A stretch of 64,000 nucleotides of DNA from UBA6244 sp963676875 (GTDB taxonomy: Bacteria; Bacteroidota; Bacteroidia; Bacteroidales; F082). Below the pieces are notes generated by a model. It saw only the letters and a program-made list of their open reading frames with translations. It did no database searches and was not told the origin of the DNA. A program made the translations under genes and the position numbers. The stretch is taken from contig OY781436.1 of NCBI GenBank assembly GCA_963676875.1, forward strand, positions 2,666,001-2,730,000, in the 5' to 3' direction. Every line of letters begins with the position of its first letter. Positions within the stretch are counted from its first letter, which is position 1. Below are positions 45,701 through 52,781 of this stretch, piece by piece.

Positions 45701-45879
45701 ATTTCGGTGGCACGGTGGTTCACCATAAATTCGTACAACCACTGACCTGAAACAAAGGTCATAAAAGCCAAACCTCCCAACATGACCAGACTGGCAAGTC
45801 CTTTCATCGAACTTTTCATGAGTCCGAGCAGAAAAGCCAGACCCAATCCTACTGCAATTATGTATATCGGTCCTACCAT
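42748..45879 (-). CDS. Fused double antiporter-like pump subunit (MrpD/NuoLMN type, H-H')
   Basis: 1043 residues, about twice the usual 480-520. Residues about 1-520 and 540-985 are each a 14-helix pump module. In the first, FLEISSIATAG carries the TM5 Glu, MKYLIAT a Lys, ELKPFPANGWGIDVYTAANPG the TM8-type stretch and RLLGYSSISQVG the later conserved motif. In the second, FFFSWEIMTAGSYFLI, KTASLGLHIWLPGAHGEAESDVSP and KRLLAYSSIGQLGY occupy the same places. Archaeal MBX/MBS complexes encode two such pumps as separate genes (H and H'); here they are one chain. A frameshift artefact is unlikely because the frame is open and the linker is intact. It overlaps the MrpC-like gene by 7 bp. Confidence 0.88.
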   Translation of the reverse strand: MVGPIYIIAVGLGLAFLLGLMKSSMKGLASLVMLGGLAFMTFVSGQWLYEFMVNHRATEMIMTAGFTPPYSINLQMGYTEAVLTLMINVIGLLGGLYLLDSLKKTGINSMAVLLVFVMSLNVIVMTRDIFNLFVFLEISSIATAGLILLDHEKNAFQAGMKYLIATGIVSGLFLIGIIFGYYFAGSLNMDDLIGARMMGIKGGAAAIFIIYVSIILELKPFPANGWGIDVYTAANPGFSALISAGTATAGLYVAYKLLPLGGAGWLPYFTIIGAITFIGSNLMGTRQSNPNRLLGYSSISQVGLLLMVLGLSNQLGENMTLIAFSILISHYAAKAGLFWLSGIVKSDNLEGWSILRKQPFMLFLFGTFIFALIGFPPFPSFFGKWQLIMALATHQSYGWMLAILVGSFVEAIYLFKWLGMAIKLEVPKNAIVDFQWNKYLPIFLMGVVLYFFGLYITPMVEGGMYINMLPLAFIFVLFALDFLPVYIKNTISIAGIIWYMVDLFPRLENDLMRQIFAGIFLGGAVLTLMAGYNKKGTRPGFYPMALMMFAGLVGLIESNSMLEFFFSWEIMTAGSYFLIIRGKRSMPHGYSYMLFSIGGAYAILFGFALAYASGLDSSIMALGNITQMATLAYSLLAVGFMTKTASLGLHIWLPGAHGEAESDVSPMVSAILLKAGVFGLMLLFLYMGTGTEGGDKLLYVLGWVGALTTLAGNLGAVFQEDAKRLLAYSSIGQLGYILFAISIMTQLGWLAGFTYTINHFMFKAILFLVIGGIVVKLGTHNMYEMGGMIKKMPFSFIAVLISIIVIGGIPPLSGFAGKWLFYHAVIQKGWYFQGAVIFFAGIVAFLYLFKLIHSVFLGQLKDNHRNMKEISAWILIPSYILIVGIMIFSAFPQYVLQPIGNMLSIYFPESLHWEGTKAYTALGYWDGTTIMIVVMTAFALLLGWLVLMSKKIKKIGQFNIVYAAERPYRPETTHVSYNIYAGYKKALGFLVTPVVEAFWEGMSNLLLEFAGWLRRIYSGNMQNYALHVVLFIVVFYLIALGGF

Positions 45880-46226
45880 TTTAAATCTTTAAAATTGTTG
45901 ATATTGAGTGATTTCTTTTCCTGATAGAGTTTGAGTGCGTACACTAGCATAAGGGCGGTAACTCCCAAACCAATAACGATAGCGGTGAGTACCAGTGCCT
46001 GAGGCACGGGATCCACGATACTTTTGGCGGCATCTTTTACGGAAATGACATCTAAAATAGGTGCGGTTTTTCCTTTCAGGTAGCCGATGCTTACCATCAC
46101 CACGTTGATTCCTGTATTAAAGATGGTGAAGCCAATGATTATCTTAATCAAATTTTTCTGAGTAAGGATTCCCCAAAGCCCTACAAGCATCAGGAGAAAT
46201 CCGGTTATGAGAATGACATATTCCAT
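45873..46226 (-). CDS. MrpC/NuoK-like subunit
   Basis: 117 residues with three membrane helices and the MnhC/NuoK pattern (a Gly-Leu-rich first helix, NTGINVVMVSIGYL, and DPVPQALVLTAIVIGLGVTALML). It is a membrane partner of the pump subunits. Start 2 bp from the MrpB-like stop; the 3' end overlaps the fused pump gene. Confidence 0.92.
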   Translation of the reverse strand: MEYVILITGFLLMLVGLWGILTQKNLIKIIIGFTIFNTGINVVMVSIGYLKGKTAPILDVISVKDAAKSIVDPVPQALVLTAIVIGLGVTALMLVYALKLYQEKKSLNINNFKDLKW

Positions 46227-46228
46227 GA

Positions 46229-46936
46229 TCAGCTGTTTTTTTCGTTTTGACTTACCGAAATGGTTCCGATGATGTTTGAAAGCTCCGAACCCACCTTAAG
46301 TCCGATAAAGATGTATATCAGCGGGATGGCTCCTGCACTCAGCAAAGTGCCGAATTTACCCAATGGAAGGATGGAGTTATCCAAAAATCCGCCTGCCAAA
46401 AGAATACCCAGAACACCAATAATCACGAAGGCAATTCCTGAAATACTTTCGATAAAAGCCACCAATGTGTGATTGATTTCGAGATGTGGATTGGCCAGAA
46501 GCATCAGCAGCACGCCGGAAGCAATCACTGCACCTCCCTGAAATCCTCCCCCGGGCGTAAGATGTCCGTTGATGAAAATGTAAATACCTACCAGGAAAAT
46601 CACCGGCACAATTACCTGAGCCGACGAGGTGAGCAATTCACTAGCCGGCCTAACGGGCCTGTCGGGGATTTTGTCGTCTTTGCTCAATTTCAATACAAAT
46701 CCGATAATGGCGGCGGTTAGAAATAATATGGTTACTTCGCCCAGGGTATCGAGTCCACGATAGGTAACCACAATGGCAGATACCAGGTTGGCTGCACCCA
46801 CTTCGCTTGGTCCGTTTTCGGCGTAGTACGCTCCCAGTTTGTTGAGGGAGGTCGTCTGGTGATAGGATTGAAATAAATTGAAAAATATCAATCCCAGGCC
46901 TGCCAGCAATCCCACTATTAAAAGTTTTTTAATCAT
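46229..46936 (-). CDS. MrpB-like subunit with MbhE-like N-terminal part
   Basis: 235 residues. Residues 1-90 look like MbhE/the MrpA C-terminal tail (SAIVVTYRGLDTLGEVTILFLTAAIIGF) and 95-230 are MrpB/MnhB (VIVPVIFLVGIYIFINGHLTPGGGFQGGAVIASG). About six helices. The combination is typical of archaeal Mbh/Mbx clusters, where E and F are separate. It overlaps the next upstream gene by 8 bp. Confidence 0.88.
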   Translation of the reverse strand: MIKKLLIVGLLAGLGLIFFNLFQSYHQTTSLNKLGAYYAENGPSEVGAANLVSAIVVTYRGLDTLGEVTILFLTAAIIGFVLKLSKDDKIPDRPVRPASELLTSSAQVIVPVIFLVGIYIFINGHLTPGGGFQGGAVIASGVLLMLLANPHLEINHTLVAFIESISGIAFVIIGVLGILLAGGFLDNSILPLGKFGTLLSAGAIPLIYIFIGLKVGSELSNIIGTISVSQNEKNS

Positions 46937-47171
46937 GATTCTGACGAATTTTATTCAGTGCATAAAAGAAAATGATGGTGGTGAGCCCACTGCCAATGGA
47001 GGCTTCGGTGAGCGCCACATCAGGAGCTGCCAGCAGTAAAAACAGTACCGAGGCGGTTAAACTAACCAATCCGGACGCGATAACAGCAACCGACAGTTTT
47101 TGGTTGTGAATGGCAACCACAGCACCCGTGATGCTGACGATTCCAAGTATGATGGCGATGGCAATAAACAT
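46929..47171 (-). CDS. MbhD-like small membrane subunit (DUF4040)
   Basis: 80 residues, three helices, with LLAAPDVALTEASIGSGLTTIIFFYAL as the family signature. It matches part of the MrpA C-terminal region that is split off in Mbh/Mbx complexes. Starts 2 bp from the MrpG-like stop. Confidence 0.9.
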   Translation of the reverse strand: MFIAIAIILGIVSITGAVVAIHNQKLSVAVIASGLVSLTASVLFLLLAAPDVALTEASIGSGLTTIIFFYALNKIRQNHD

Positions 47172-47173
47172 GG

Positions 47174-47563
47174 TTATTCCTCCTCTTTATTGATACGTAC
47201 TTTTTTTAGGTGAGCTTTGCGCGACTCATCCATTTCAAGGGCTTCTTTCAGCTTATCCACCTTGGTGATTTTCGTGAGAGGCACCTTGGTATAATAGGCT
47301 GCACGAGCCAACACATGCGACGAAACAGGGTTGGTAATCATGACAAAGAGTATCAATATCAATAATTTACCAAACCAGTCGGGGTAAATAAAAAACAACC
47401 CGGCCAGCGAGAGTATGGTTCCAAGCGTTGAGGCTTTGGTTCCGGCCTGAATTCTGTTGTAGGCATCGGGCATGCGAATCAGCCCAATGGAACCCAACAG
47501 CAAGAACAGCGAGCCTCCAATGGCCAGCACGCCTCCAATAATTCCAATCCATTGATTATCCAT
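47174..47563 (-). CDS. MrpG-like subunit
   Basis: 129 residues, three membrane helices, with the MnhG signature GLIRMPDAYNRIQAGTKASTLG. The charged C-terminal tail is cytoplasmic. It is part of the cation-translocating block (E-F-G-D-B-C) of the complex. Confidence 0.93.
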   Translation of the reverse strand: MDNQWIGIIGGVLAIGGSLFLLLGSIGLIRMPDAYNRIQAGTKASTLGTILSLAGLFFIYPDWFGKLLILILFVMITNPVSSHVLARAAYYTKVPLTKITKVDKLKEALEMDESRKAHLKKVRINKEEE

Positions 47564-47573
47564 AATCTTTTTT

Positions 47574-47834
47574 TTAAAGTCCTTTTTCGATGTAACGGGC
47601 TACAATCAACACCCCAATAAATCCCAGTATGCCATAAATCAGGGCAATGTCCAGATAGATTATCCTGCCATTGAGGGCTGATAGAAAAGCAATGAGGGCA
47701 ATGCTCGAAACCGACATCACATCGAAGGCGATAATTCTGTTTACTTTTTCAGGTCCCAGAATAAACCGAACCAGTGAGATCAATAAACTTAACAAAGTAA
47801 TTGATACAGCTATATATAACAGTGTGTTAACCAT
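47574..47834 (-). CDS. MrpF-like subunit
   Basis: 86 residues, three membrane helices, with GPEKVNRIIAFDVMS as the MnhF signature. It overlaps the MrpE-like gene by 8 bp, consistent with tight translational coupling. Confidence 0.93.
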   Translation of the reverse strand: MVNTLLYIAVSITLLSLLISLVRFILGPEKVNRIIAFDVMSVSSIALIAFLSALNGRIIYLDIALIYGILGFIGVLIVARYIEKGL

Positions 47835-48321
47835 ACATTACCTCCAGATATTTTTCGAACTTACTAACGATTAGCTGGGTGCTTTTTTCCAGATCGGTCG
47901 ATTTCACATCCACCCAATGAATAAAGAGCGAATCTCCATCCAAATCGAGGGTGAAGGTTCCCGGGGTCAGGGTAATGGAATCGGCCAGAATTACACGGCC
48001 AATCTTTGATTTTAACTTGGTTTTCACCTCCACAATTCCCGGGTTGATGGGCAGCGAAGGCGAAAGAACCCGGTAAGCCATATCAAAATTGGCTTTTACA
48101 AGTTCCACTAAAAAGGAGAAAACAAACAGTACCGAATACCACATGGCTTTGGGTGTGATGCGCAGGTAGGTAAACACTTCGCACTTGCCGCAAAACAACC
48201 AGGGTAAAATAAAACTGACTATTGCTCCTGAAATGATCACCTCAAGCTTCAAGCTGTTGTTCAACAACAACCAAGCTAAAAAGAGGGTAACGATCATGAT
48301 GAGGTAGTTTTTTAATTTCAT
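47827..48321 (-). CDS. MrpE-like subunit, first gene of the MBS-like operon
   Basis: 164 residues from the ATG at 48321 (MKLKNYLIMIVTLF…); a longer frame begins at 48399 but adds no family sequence and would overlap the promoter leader. MnhE signature: GRVILADSITLTPGTFTLDL and a C-terminal soluble domain. It opens the 13-gene leftward operon that ends with the CBS gene at 36068; gaps throughout are 35 bp or less. Confidence 0.9.
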   Translation of the reverse strand: MKLKNYLIMIVTLFLAWLLLNNSLKLEVIISGAIVSFILPWLFCGKCEVFTYLRITPKAMWYSVLFVFSFLVELVKANFDMAYRVLSPSLPINPGIVEVKTKLKSKIGRVILADSITLTPGTFTLDLDGDSLFIHWVDVKSTDLEKSTQLIVSKFEKYLEVMYG

Positions 48322-48365
48322 CGGGCACTCATTATTTGAGTTAATTTTTACAAAATTTGCTGCCA

Positions 48366-48373
48366 CAAAGCTA
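48366..48373 (-). promoter_or_regulatory. Promoter of the MBS-like operon
   Basis: The minus strand reads TAGCTTTG (TAnnTTTG) 45 bp before the MrpE-like start, with a TTG 20 bp further upstream (48394-48396) in the place of the -33 box. The region is shared with the divergent Fnr-type regulator gene, a natural site for its binding, although no clear FNR box was found. Confidence 0.6.
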
Positions 48374-48558
48374 TTGTAAGCCTCTCTGAATGACAACAAA
48401 AGCCCGGTATTTCACATCTGCTATTAAACTGAGATGCATGCCCAATTATTTGGTGTGGTGTATGGTCGGATGGTTTCGGCAGATGGGCTCAATTGTATCG
48501 GTTGTTACTTAAAAAAGTGATTTCTGTCATGTTTTTAAGCAACAGTGGATTATTTCAA

Positions 48559-48566
48559 TACTTTTG
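48559..48566 (+). promoter_or_regulatory. -7 box for the FNR-like regulator
   Basis: TACTTTTG (TAnnTTTG), 25 bp before the ATG at 48591. Confidence 0.6.
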
Positions 48567-48590
48567 TTATTAATTGAAAAAATCATCTTG

Positions 48591-49289
48591 ATGTCTAAAG
48601 AAACTGATAAACAGGAATGTGCCGATTGTCTGGATAAGGCCGGTTGTTTTGAGAATCTTACCGATAAGGAACTTCGGCTGGTGAGCGATTCCAGATTAAA
48701 AATCAAATTCAACAAAGGGGAAATTGTTAGAAAACAAGGCTCATTTGTTTCGAGTGTGTTGTTTTTGAGGGAAGGATATATGAAAGTGTACAAGGAATTC
48801 GAACACTCTGAGCAAAGTTCTATCATTCACTTTCACAAGCCCGGCGACCTGATTGGACTAACGGATATTTTTGGCGAAAGCAGCGTGAAGTTTTCGGTAG
48901 CAGCCATTACCGACTGTCAGGTATGTTGTGTCAATATTCGTTTGTTTGAAAAGATGTTGATGGAAAACGGGCGATTTTCAGCAGATGTAATTAAGTCGAT
49001 TAACCAACTCACGGGTGAGCTTTTCGATTACCAATTACAAAATAGTCACAAGCAACTCCACGGGCGTATTGCCAAAGCTTTTTTGGTATTGGCCGATCAT
49101 GTGTTTATGTCCAATACTTTCGGGGTTTACCTTTCGCGCAACGATATCGCCGAATTCACCAACATGAGCTCCATGAGCGTAGTGCGGATATTAAAAGATT
49201 TTAAGGAAGATAAAGTGATTGAGGATAAAAATGGATTTATTAAAATCCTCAATCGTGAGAAGTTGGAAAAAATTCGCGAATTGGGTTAA
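48591..49289 (+). CDS. FNR-like regulator 2 with a complete cysteine set
   Basis: 232 residues from the ATG at 48591 (MSKETDKQECADC…). It has a cNMP-binding fold (about 25-140) and a winged helix (RNDIAEFTNMSSMSVVRIL). Cysteines 10, 13 and 19 give C-x2-C-x5-C, and C112 lies 93 residues after C19; E. coli FNR has C20-x2-C23-x5-C29 and C122, the same spacings. An oxygen-labile [4Fe-4S] cluster is therefore likely. It is divergent from the MBS-like operon and convergent with the Psr operon, with stop codons overlapping by 3 bp. It may switch both on without oxygen. Confidence 0.88.
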   Translation: MSKETDKQECADCLDKAGCFENLTDKELRLVSDSRLKIKFNKGEIVRKQGSFVSSVLFLREGYMKVYKEFEHSEQSSIIHFHKPGDLIGLTDIFGESSVKFSVAAITDCQVCCVNIRLFEKMLMENGRFSADVIKSINQLTGELFDYQLQNSHKQLHGRIAKAFLVLADHVFMSNTFGVYLSRNDIAEFTNMSSMSVVRILKDFKEDKVIEDKNGFIKILNREKLEKIRELG

Positions 49290-49924
49290 CAACCTCCTTC
49301 GGCCACTTTTGCTTTTTTCTTTCGTTGGAAGGTTACAGCCGGTTTTGAATCGTTGTCGTTTTCTGCACTTATGTTGGTATTCTCAGCAACTTCTGCATAG
49401 TCAAAGTCGGCCGCACCCATAAAGTAGCTGTCGTCGCCATAGGAATCTGCCAGCATATCTTGCCACTCCTTGTAATAATCGTAGCCCCCCATCAACACTT
49501 TTACGTTGCTAAAACCAATTTGTCGCAGTACCATGTAGGGACCGTTGGCTTCGGTGAGGTTGTTGCCATAGATTAGTATGGCCTGATTGGCATCTTGCAG
49601 TTGTTTCAACCGTTTGATGCTTTCCTTAGATAGGAGTTCCACTGCTGAGATGTTTTCGGCACCGGGAATATGCCCGCGGCCAAATTGAAATGTGTTGCGT
49701 ATGTCAACTACTATAACGGTATCAATGGTTTTGTTCAGAATATCTTCCAGTTCGTAAGGGAAAACAAAACCCTCGTCGTAAGTAACCAGGTCGATGGTTT
49801 GTTGGGGAGTGAGTACATACGAAAGTCTTGGTTTGGAAAGTGTTACCAAACCAATTACGATGATCACCGCAAATAGTGCCAGGGCTACAAGTGTTTTTTT
49901 GGGGTTTAATTCGTGCACGTGCAT
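49286..49924 (-). CDS. Membrane-anchored rhodanese-fold protein A, no catalytic Cys, GGC tail
   Basis: 212 residues. One membrane helix at about 11-29 puts the rest in the periplasm. About 40-160 is a rhodanese fold (VVDIRNTFQFGRGHIPGAENI). The active-site loop reads I-Y-G-N-N-L-T-E, with Gly120 where the catalytic Cys should be. The only Cys in the protein is the last residue, in the tail KKKAKVAEGGC. The acidic stretch 165-195 is probably a flexible linker. It is the last gene of the Psr operon, 20 bp behind a related gene with the identical tail. It may carry a sulfur atom on the terminal Cys, as SoxY does; this is inference. Confidence 0.8.
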   Translation of the reverse strand: MHVHELNPKKTLVALALFAVIIVIGLVTLSKPRLSYVLTPQQTIDLVTYDEGFVFPYELEDILNKTIDTVIVVDIRNTFQFGRGHIPGAENISAVELLSKESIKRLKQLQDANQAILIYGNNLTEANGPYMVLRQIGFSNVKVLMGGYDYYKEWQDMLADSYGDDSYFMGAADFDYAEVAENTNISAENDNDSKPAVTFQRKKKAKVAEGGC

Positions 49925-49943
49925 AGTTTCAAAATTTTATTGT

Positions 49944-50555
49944 TTAACAACCTCCTTCGGCGACTTTGGCTTTTTTCTTTCTCGTTACTTTAACATCCAC
50001 CTGAATGTTATCGTTGGTTTGAATTTCACTACCTGTAAAAAATATACTAGCTCCTTTGCGGAATGCATAAAGGTCAAATTCAGCAGCAGAAGCGTTTTGG
50101 TCGGGTGCCTGAGGCTGAATGATAGTTTGAATCCAACAGTTAAGGCCTCCTTTCATTACATAAATATTTTTCAGTCCCATCCGTTTCCCTATTACCCAGG
50201 CCTGATCTGCTTTTAAATCATCATTTGAATAAAACACGATGTTTTCATCCTCAACGGTAAGGGCGTTTTTTACATAAGGAATGGCAAAGCTATCTACCGG
50301 AATGTTCATGGCGTTGCTAAGGGAGAACGATTGGTATTCGTCTTCATTACGTACATCAACCAACATGAGTAGCGGGTCGTGTTCGATAATCATTTTGGCT
50401 ACTTCATCTGTTGATATATACCTGGTGGGTTGTACGATATCCCACATCAAACTTTCGGGGTCGAGCTCTTTTGAGTTGTTTTTAACGGGTAAGACCAGTA
50501 ACCCGGCAGCTAAAATTATGAGCAAACCCATTAGGAAGATATAGTTTTTATTCAT
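49944..50555 (-). CDS. Membrane-anchored rhodanese-fold protein B, no catalytic Cys, GGC tail
   Basis: 203 residues: N-terminal helix (5-24), rhodanese fold at about 45-145 (LMLVDVRNEDEYQSFSLSNAMNIP). The catalytic loop reads F-Y-S-N-D-D-L-K, with Ser110 in place of Cys. Another Cys (140) lies in GGLNCW. After a 50-residue linker it ends with the same KKKAKVAEGGC tail as its neighbour; the 33 bp encoding the two tails differ at two positions. The two proteins are otherwise only distantly alike, so the tail has been kept or copied. It lies 88 bp behind the YeeE/YedE half gene. Confidence 0.8.
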   Translation of the reverse strand: MNKNYIFLMGLLIILAAGLLVLPVKNNSKELDPESLMWDIVQPTRYISTDEVAKMIIEHDPLLMLVDVRNEDEYQSFSLSNAMNIPVDSFAIPYVKNALTVEDENIVFYSNDDLKADQAWVIGKRMGLKNIYVMKGGLNCWIQTIIQPQAPDQNASAAEFDLYAFRKGASIFFTGSEIQTNDNIQVDVKVTRKKKAKVAEGGC

Positions 50556-50642
50556 CTGTGTATTGTTTTATGTCGTGTGTCAGATGTTGATTGTCAAAAA
50601 AAACACCTGTTTTTAATAAGATGTTTTTTCTGTTCAAGTTCT

Positions 50643-51245
50643 TTAAAATTTATATTCGGTGATGGTTTTTCTAACCCGTTTTTCAATAAGCCAAGTTATG
50701 TAAAAAGCAGCCACGGCAACAACTACCATAATGAATGTCACCATGGTGTTTGAAATTCCGAAGAACTCCCCGATGGTTATATGTCCCATATTGCCTTGTG
50801 TATAAAACTGTTCAAAAAGCGGGAAAAATTCGGAGAATAGAAAAATACCCAAAAACAGCCCGAGGGTAAACACAATGGCGTCAATTTTGCCAATGGCAAT
50901 GCCGGTGTAGCTTGTGCCGGGGCAAAATCCGCCCAGCAAAAAGCCAAATCCCATAATAATTGCTCCCACAATCATAGGGCTGAGGTAGGTGGGAAGTACA
51001 TAAATTAGATTTAAATCAATCCACCCGAAATAATCGAAGTATTGAAGGCCAATCATGCAAACAATGACCGCTGTAAAAAATACCCGCAGCACCACAAAGT
51101 TGTATCCGTAAAATACTCCGGTAATATTACGAGAGGAAGAAAATCCTGAAGCTTCGAGTATAAACCCGAAGGCGATCCCCAACAAGAGTGCTATTACAAA
51201 ATCCCATCCTGCAGGTATAATTTCTAATGGTATTAAAGGTCCCAT
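50643..51245 (-). CDS. YeeE/YedE-family transporter, C-terminal-type half
   Basis: 200 residues, about six membrane helices, with GGFCPGTSYTGIAIGKIDAIVF as the conserved Cys-bearing half motif and ILEASGFSSSRNITGVFYG near the N-terminus. Full-length YeeE (TsuA) imports thiosulfate by passing it along cysteines. Here the protein is split into two genes (with 51266-51805). The partner and the Psr operon suggest import or export of thiosulfate or polysulfide sulfur. Confidence 0.87.
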   Translation of the reverse strand: MGPLIPLEIIPAGWDFVIALLLGIAFGFILEASGFSSSRNITGVFYGYNFVVLRVFFTAVIVCMIGLQYFDYFGWIDLNLIYVLPTYLSPMIVGAIIMGFGFLLGGFCPGTSYTGIAIGKIDAIVFTLGLFLGIFLFSEFFPLFEQFYTQGNMGHITIGEFFGISNTMVTFIMVVVAVAAFYITWLIEKRVRKTITEYKF

Positions 51246-51265
51246 AATTTTTCAGTTTTTAAAAT

Positions 51266-51805
51266 CTATATCCATAATTTTCTGAAGAAGTAGGCTACAG
51301 CATAGCCGGAGCCAAACATCAACAGCATGACAATCAATCCTCCCAGGGCAAACGATCCGGTTCCGCTCAGCGCGGCACCGCTGGAACATCCGCGTCCAAA
51401 CTGGCTTCCAATCCCGAAGAGGATGCCTCCGATACCTGCCGCGATAAGACGGGTTTTGTTGGTGATTTTGGGCGATTTTTCAATGCGTAGTTTTTTTACA
51501 CGACCAAAAAGAACGCCGGAAAGGAGCCCTCCAATAAATATTCCCAACGATTCGAATACCAACCAATTGAACATGGGAGAATGATCGTCGGAAACAAATT
51601 TGCCCATGTAGGCATTGTCTTCTGCATGTGTAGGAGCTACCTTTTCGACGGCAGTTACCACCGCGCTTTTAACTGCACCACTAGCTCCCAGCCCACGACC
51701 TGTAATATAAAAGGTGAGGAGCAAAAGCAAGCCCAGCAATACACCTCCAAAATAAGGGTTGATGTAGTTAGGTCTTTCTGAATGATTAATTTGTTGATTC
51801 ATCAC
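51266..51805 (-). CDS. YeeE/YedE-family transporter, N-terminal-type half
   Basis: 179 residues, about four or five helices, with QFGRGCSSGAALSGTGSFALGG as the Cys motif, the counterpart of the thiosulfate-conducting site in TsuA. A 60-residue periplasmic-type loop lies between the first two helices. It starts 17 bp after NrfD and ends 21 bp before the other half, so both halves are co-transcribed with the polysulfide-reductase-like genes. Confidence 0.87.
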   Translation of the reverse strand: MMNQQINHSERPNYINPYFGGVLLGLLLLLTFYITGRGLGASGAVKSAVVTAVEKVAPTHAEDNAYMGKFVSDDHSPMFNWLVFESLGIFIGGLLSGVLFGRVKKLRIEKSPKITNKTRLIAAGIGGILFGIGSQFGRGCSSGAALSGTGSFALGGLIVMLLMFGSGYAVAYFFRKLWI

Positions 51806-51821
51806 TTGATTACATTAATTG

Positions 51822-52763
51822 TTAATAAAGATAGCGCGTTATCTGTCCGGCTTCTACCATCACGAACCTGAATACCAGACCTCCGATGAGGATGAGAACG
51901 GCAGGAATCCATAGGGGTACATGAAAACCTCTCAGCTCGAGAATTTCGAGAATGATGGGAAAAATCAATCCAAGGATTACAACAAATACCCAGAAAGTAA
52001 CGGTAAATGGCCCCCCTAAAAATAGTTCGGCTGCTTCAATTTGAACGGCAGATGCAGCCAGAAATCCCATGAATAGATGGATGATCAAAAACAATTCAAC
52101 GCCTATCAGTACAATGTCTATTTTACTCAAAATGGAACGTTCATTTTTATCCTTCGACATCCAAATGGTGGCGGCAAGTCCTGTAGATAGTCCCGATACC
52201 AAAAACAAGGGGCCTAGTATAGAGGTGTTCCACAGCGGACGAGCGTTGAATGCGGATAGCAGAATCCCAGTATATACTCCTAAAATGACTGCCAGAAACA
52301 TCATGCCCCAGGCCATTTCTCTTCTCTTGGTAGCAAAGAAATCAACCAACTGATCAATCCATTTAAATTTCCAGTGCCAGGTAGGAATGGCTTCCCTTAG
52401 GTAGGTGGCTGCCCAAATCATCGATAGTGGAGTTACAAGCATCAATGTCCACGCTCCCCACGACATGGGCGATTCCATGCGAATGGTAGTATAAAGGCGC
52501 CAAAAATACATTTCGTGTTTTAAGTCCAGAAACAAAGCAAATAAACCTAATACCAAGGCAACAGGAACCAATAATGGTGCCCATTTTACGGTGGTGGCCA
52601 TTTCTTTTTCTTTTCCCATAATGGTAAAGAGCCCCGCAAAAAACATGATCCCCGCTGCTAAGCCCCCAAGAAAAAGATAAATGGGTATTTGCCAATGCCA
52701 AATATTTAAAAATGGGTCAATGTTTGGGATATCGCGTCCGCTAATAAATAGTTCTTCTCTCAT
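51822..52763 (-). CDS. NrfD/PsrC-type membrane quinol-linked subunit
   Basis: 313 residues with eight to nine membrane helices. PFLNIWHWQIPIYLFLGGLAAGIMFFAG is the NrfD/PsrC start, and the rest follows the same pattern. This subunit has no heme and exchanges electrons between the menaquinone pool and the Fe-S subunit. Its gene starts 19 bp after the psrB-like stop. Confidence 0.93.
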   Translation of the reverse strand: MREELFISGRDIPNIDPFLNIWHWQIPIYLFLGGLAAGIMFFAGLFTIMGKEKEMATTVKWAPLLVPVALVLGLFALFLDLKHEMYFWRLYTTIRMESPMSWGAWTLMLVTPLSMIWAATYLREAIPTWHWKFKWIDQLVDFFATKRREMAWGMMFLAVILGVYTGILLSAFNARPLWNTSILGPLFLVSGLSTGLAATIWMSKDKNERSILSKIDIVLIGVELFLIIHLFMGFLAASAVQIEAAELFLGGPFTVTFWVFVVILGLIFPIILEILELRGFHVPLWIPAVLILIGGLVFRFVMVEAGQITRYLY

Positions 52764-52781
52764 GCTCGTACGCTTTTTGAA

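Noticed and set aside
39401..48321. Group 4 [NiFe] hydrogenase (Mbh/Hyf)
   Set aside because: The gene order fits, but the large subunit lacks both hydrogenase C-x-x-C motifs, and no nickel or CN/CO maturation gene (hyp) is seen.
37551..48321. Ordinary respiratory complex I (nuo operon)
   Set aside because: NuoA, E, F, G and J are absent, Mrp-type subunits E, F, G, B and C are present, and the NuoB-like subunit has lost one of the tandem cysteines.
48576..48588. FNR box just before the regulator ATG (TTGAAAAAATCAT)
   Set aside because: The half-sites are one base too close and the second half does not match ATCAA; it also overlaps the expected leader.
49286..50555. The AAGGAGG in the DNA of the two GGC tails as a Shine-Dalgarno that explains the conserved tail
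   Set aside because: It is far from the next start codon, Bacteroidota make little use of Shine-Dalgarno sites, and the other two GGC tails are encoded by different DNA.
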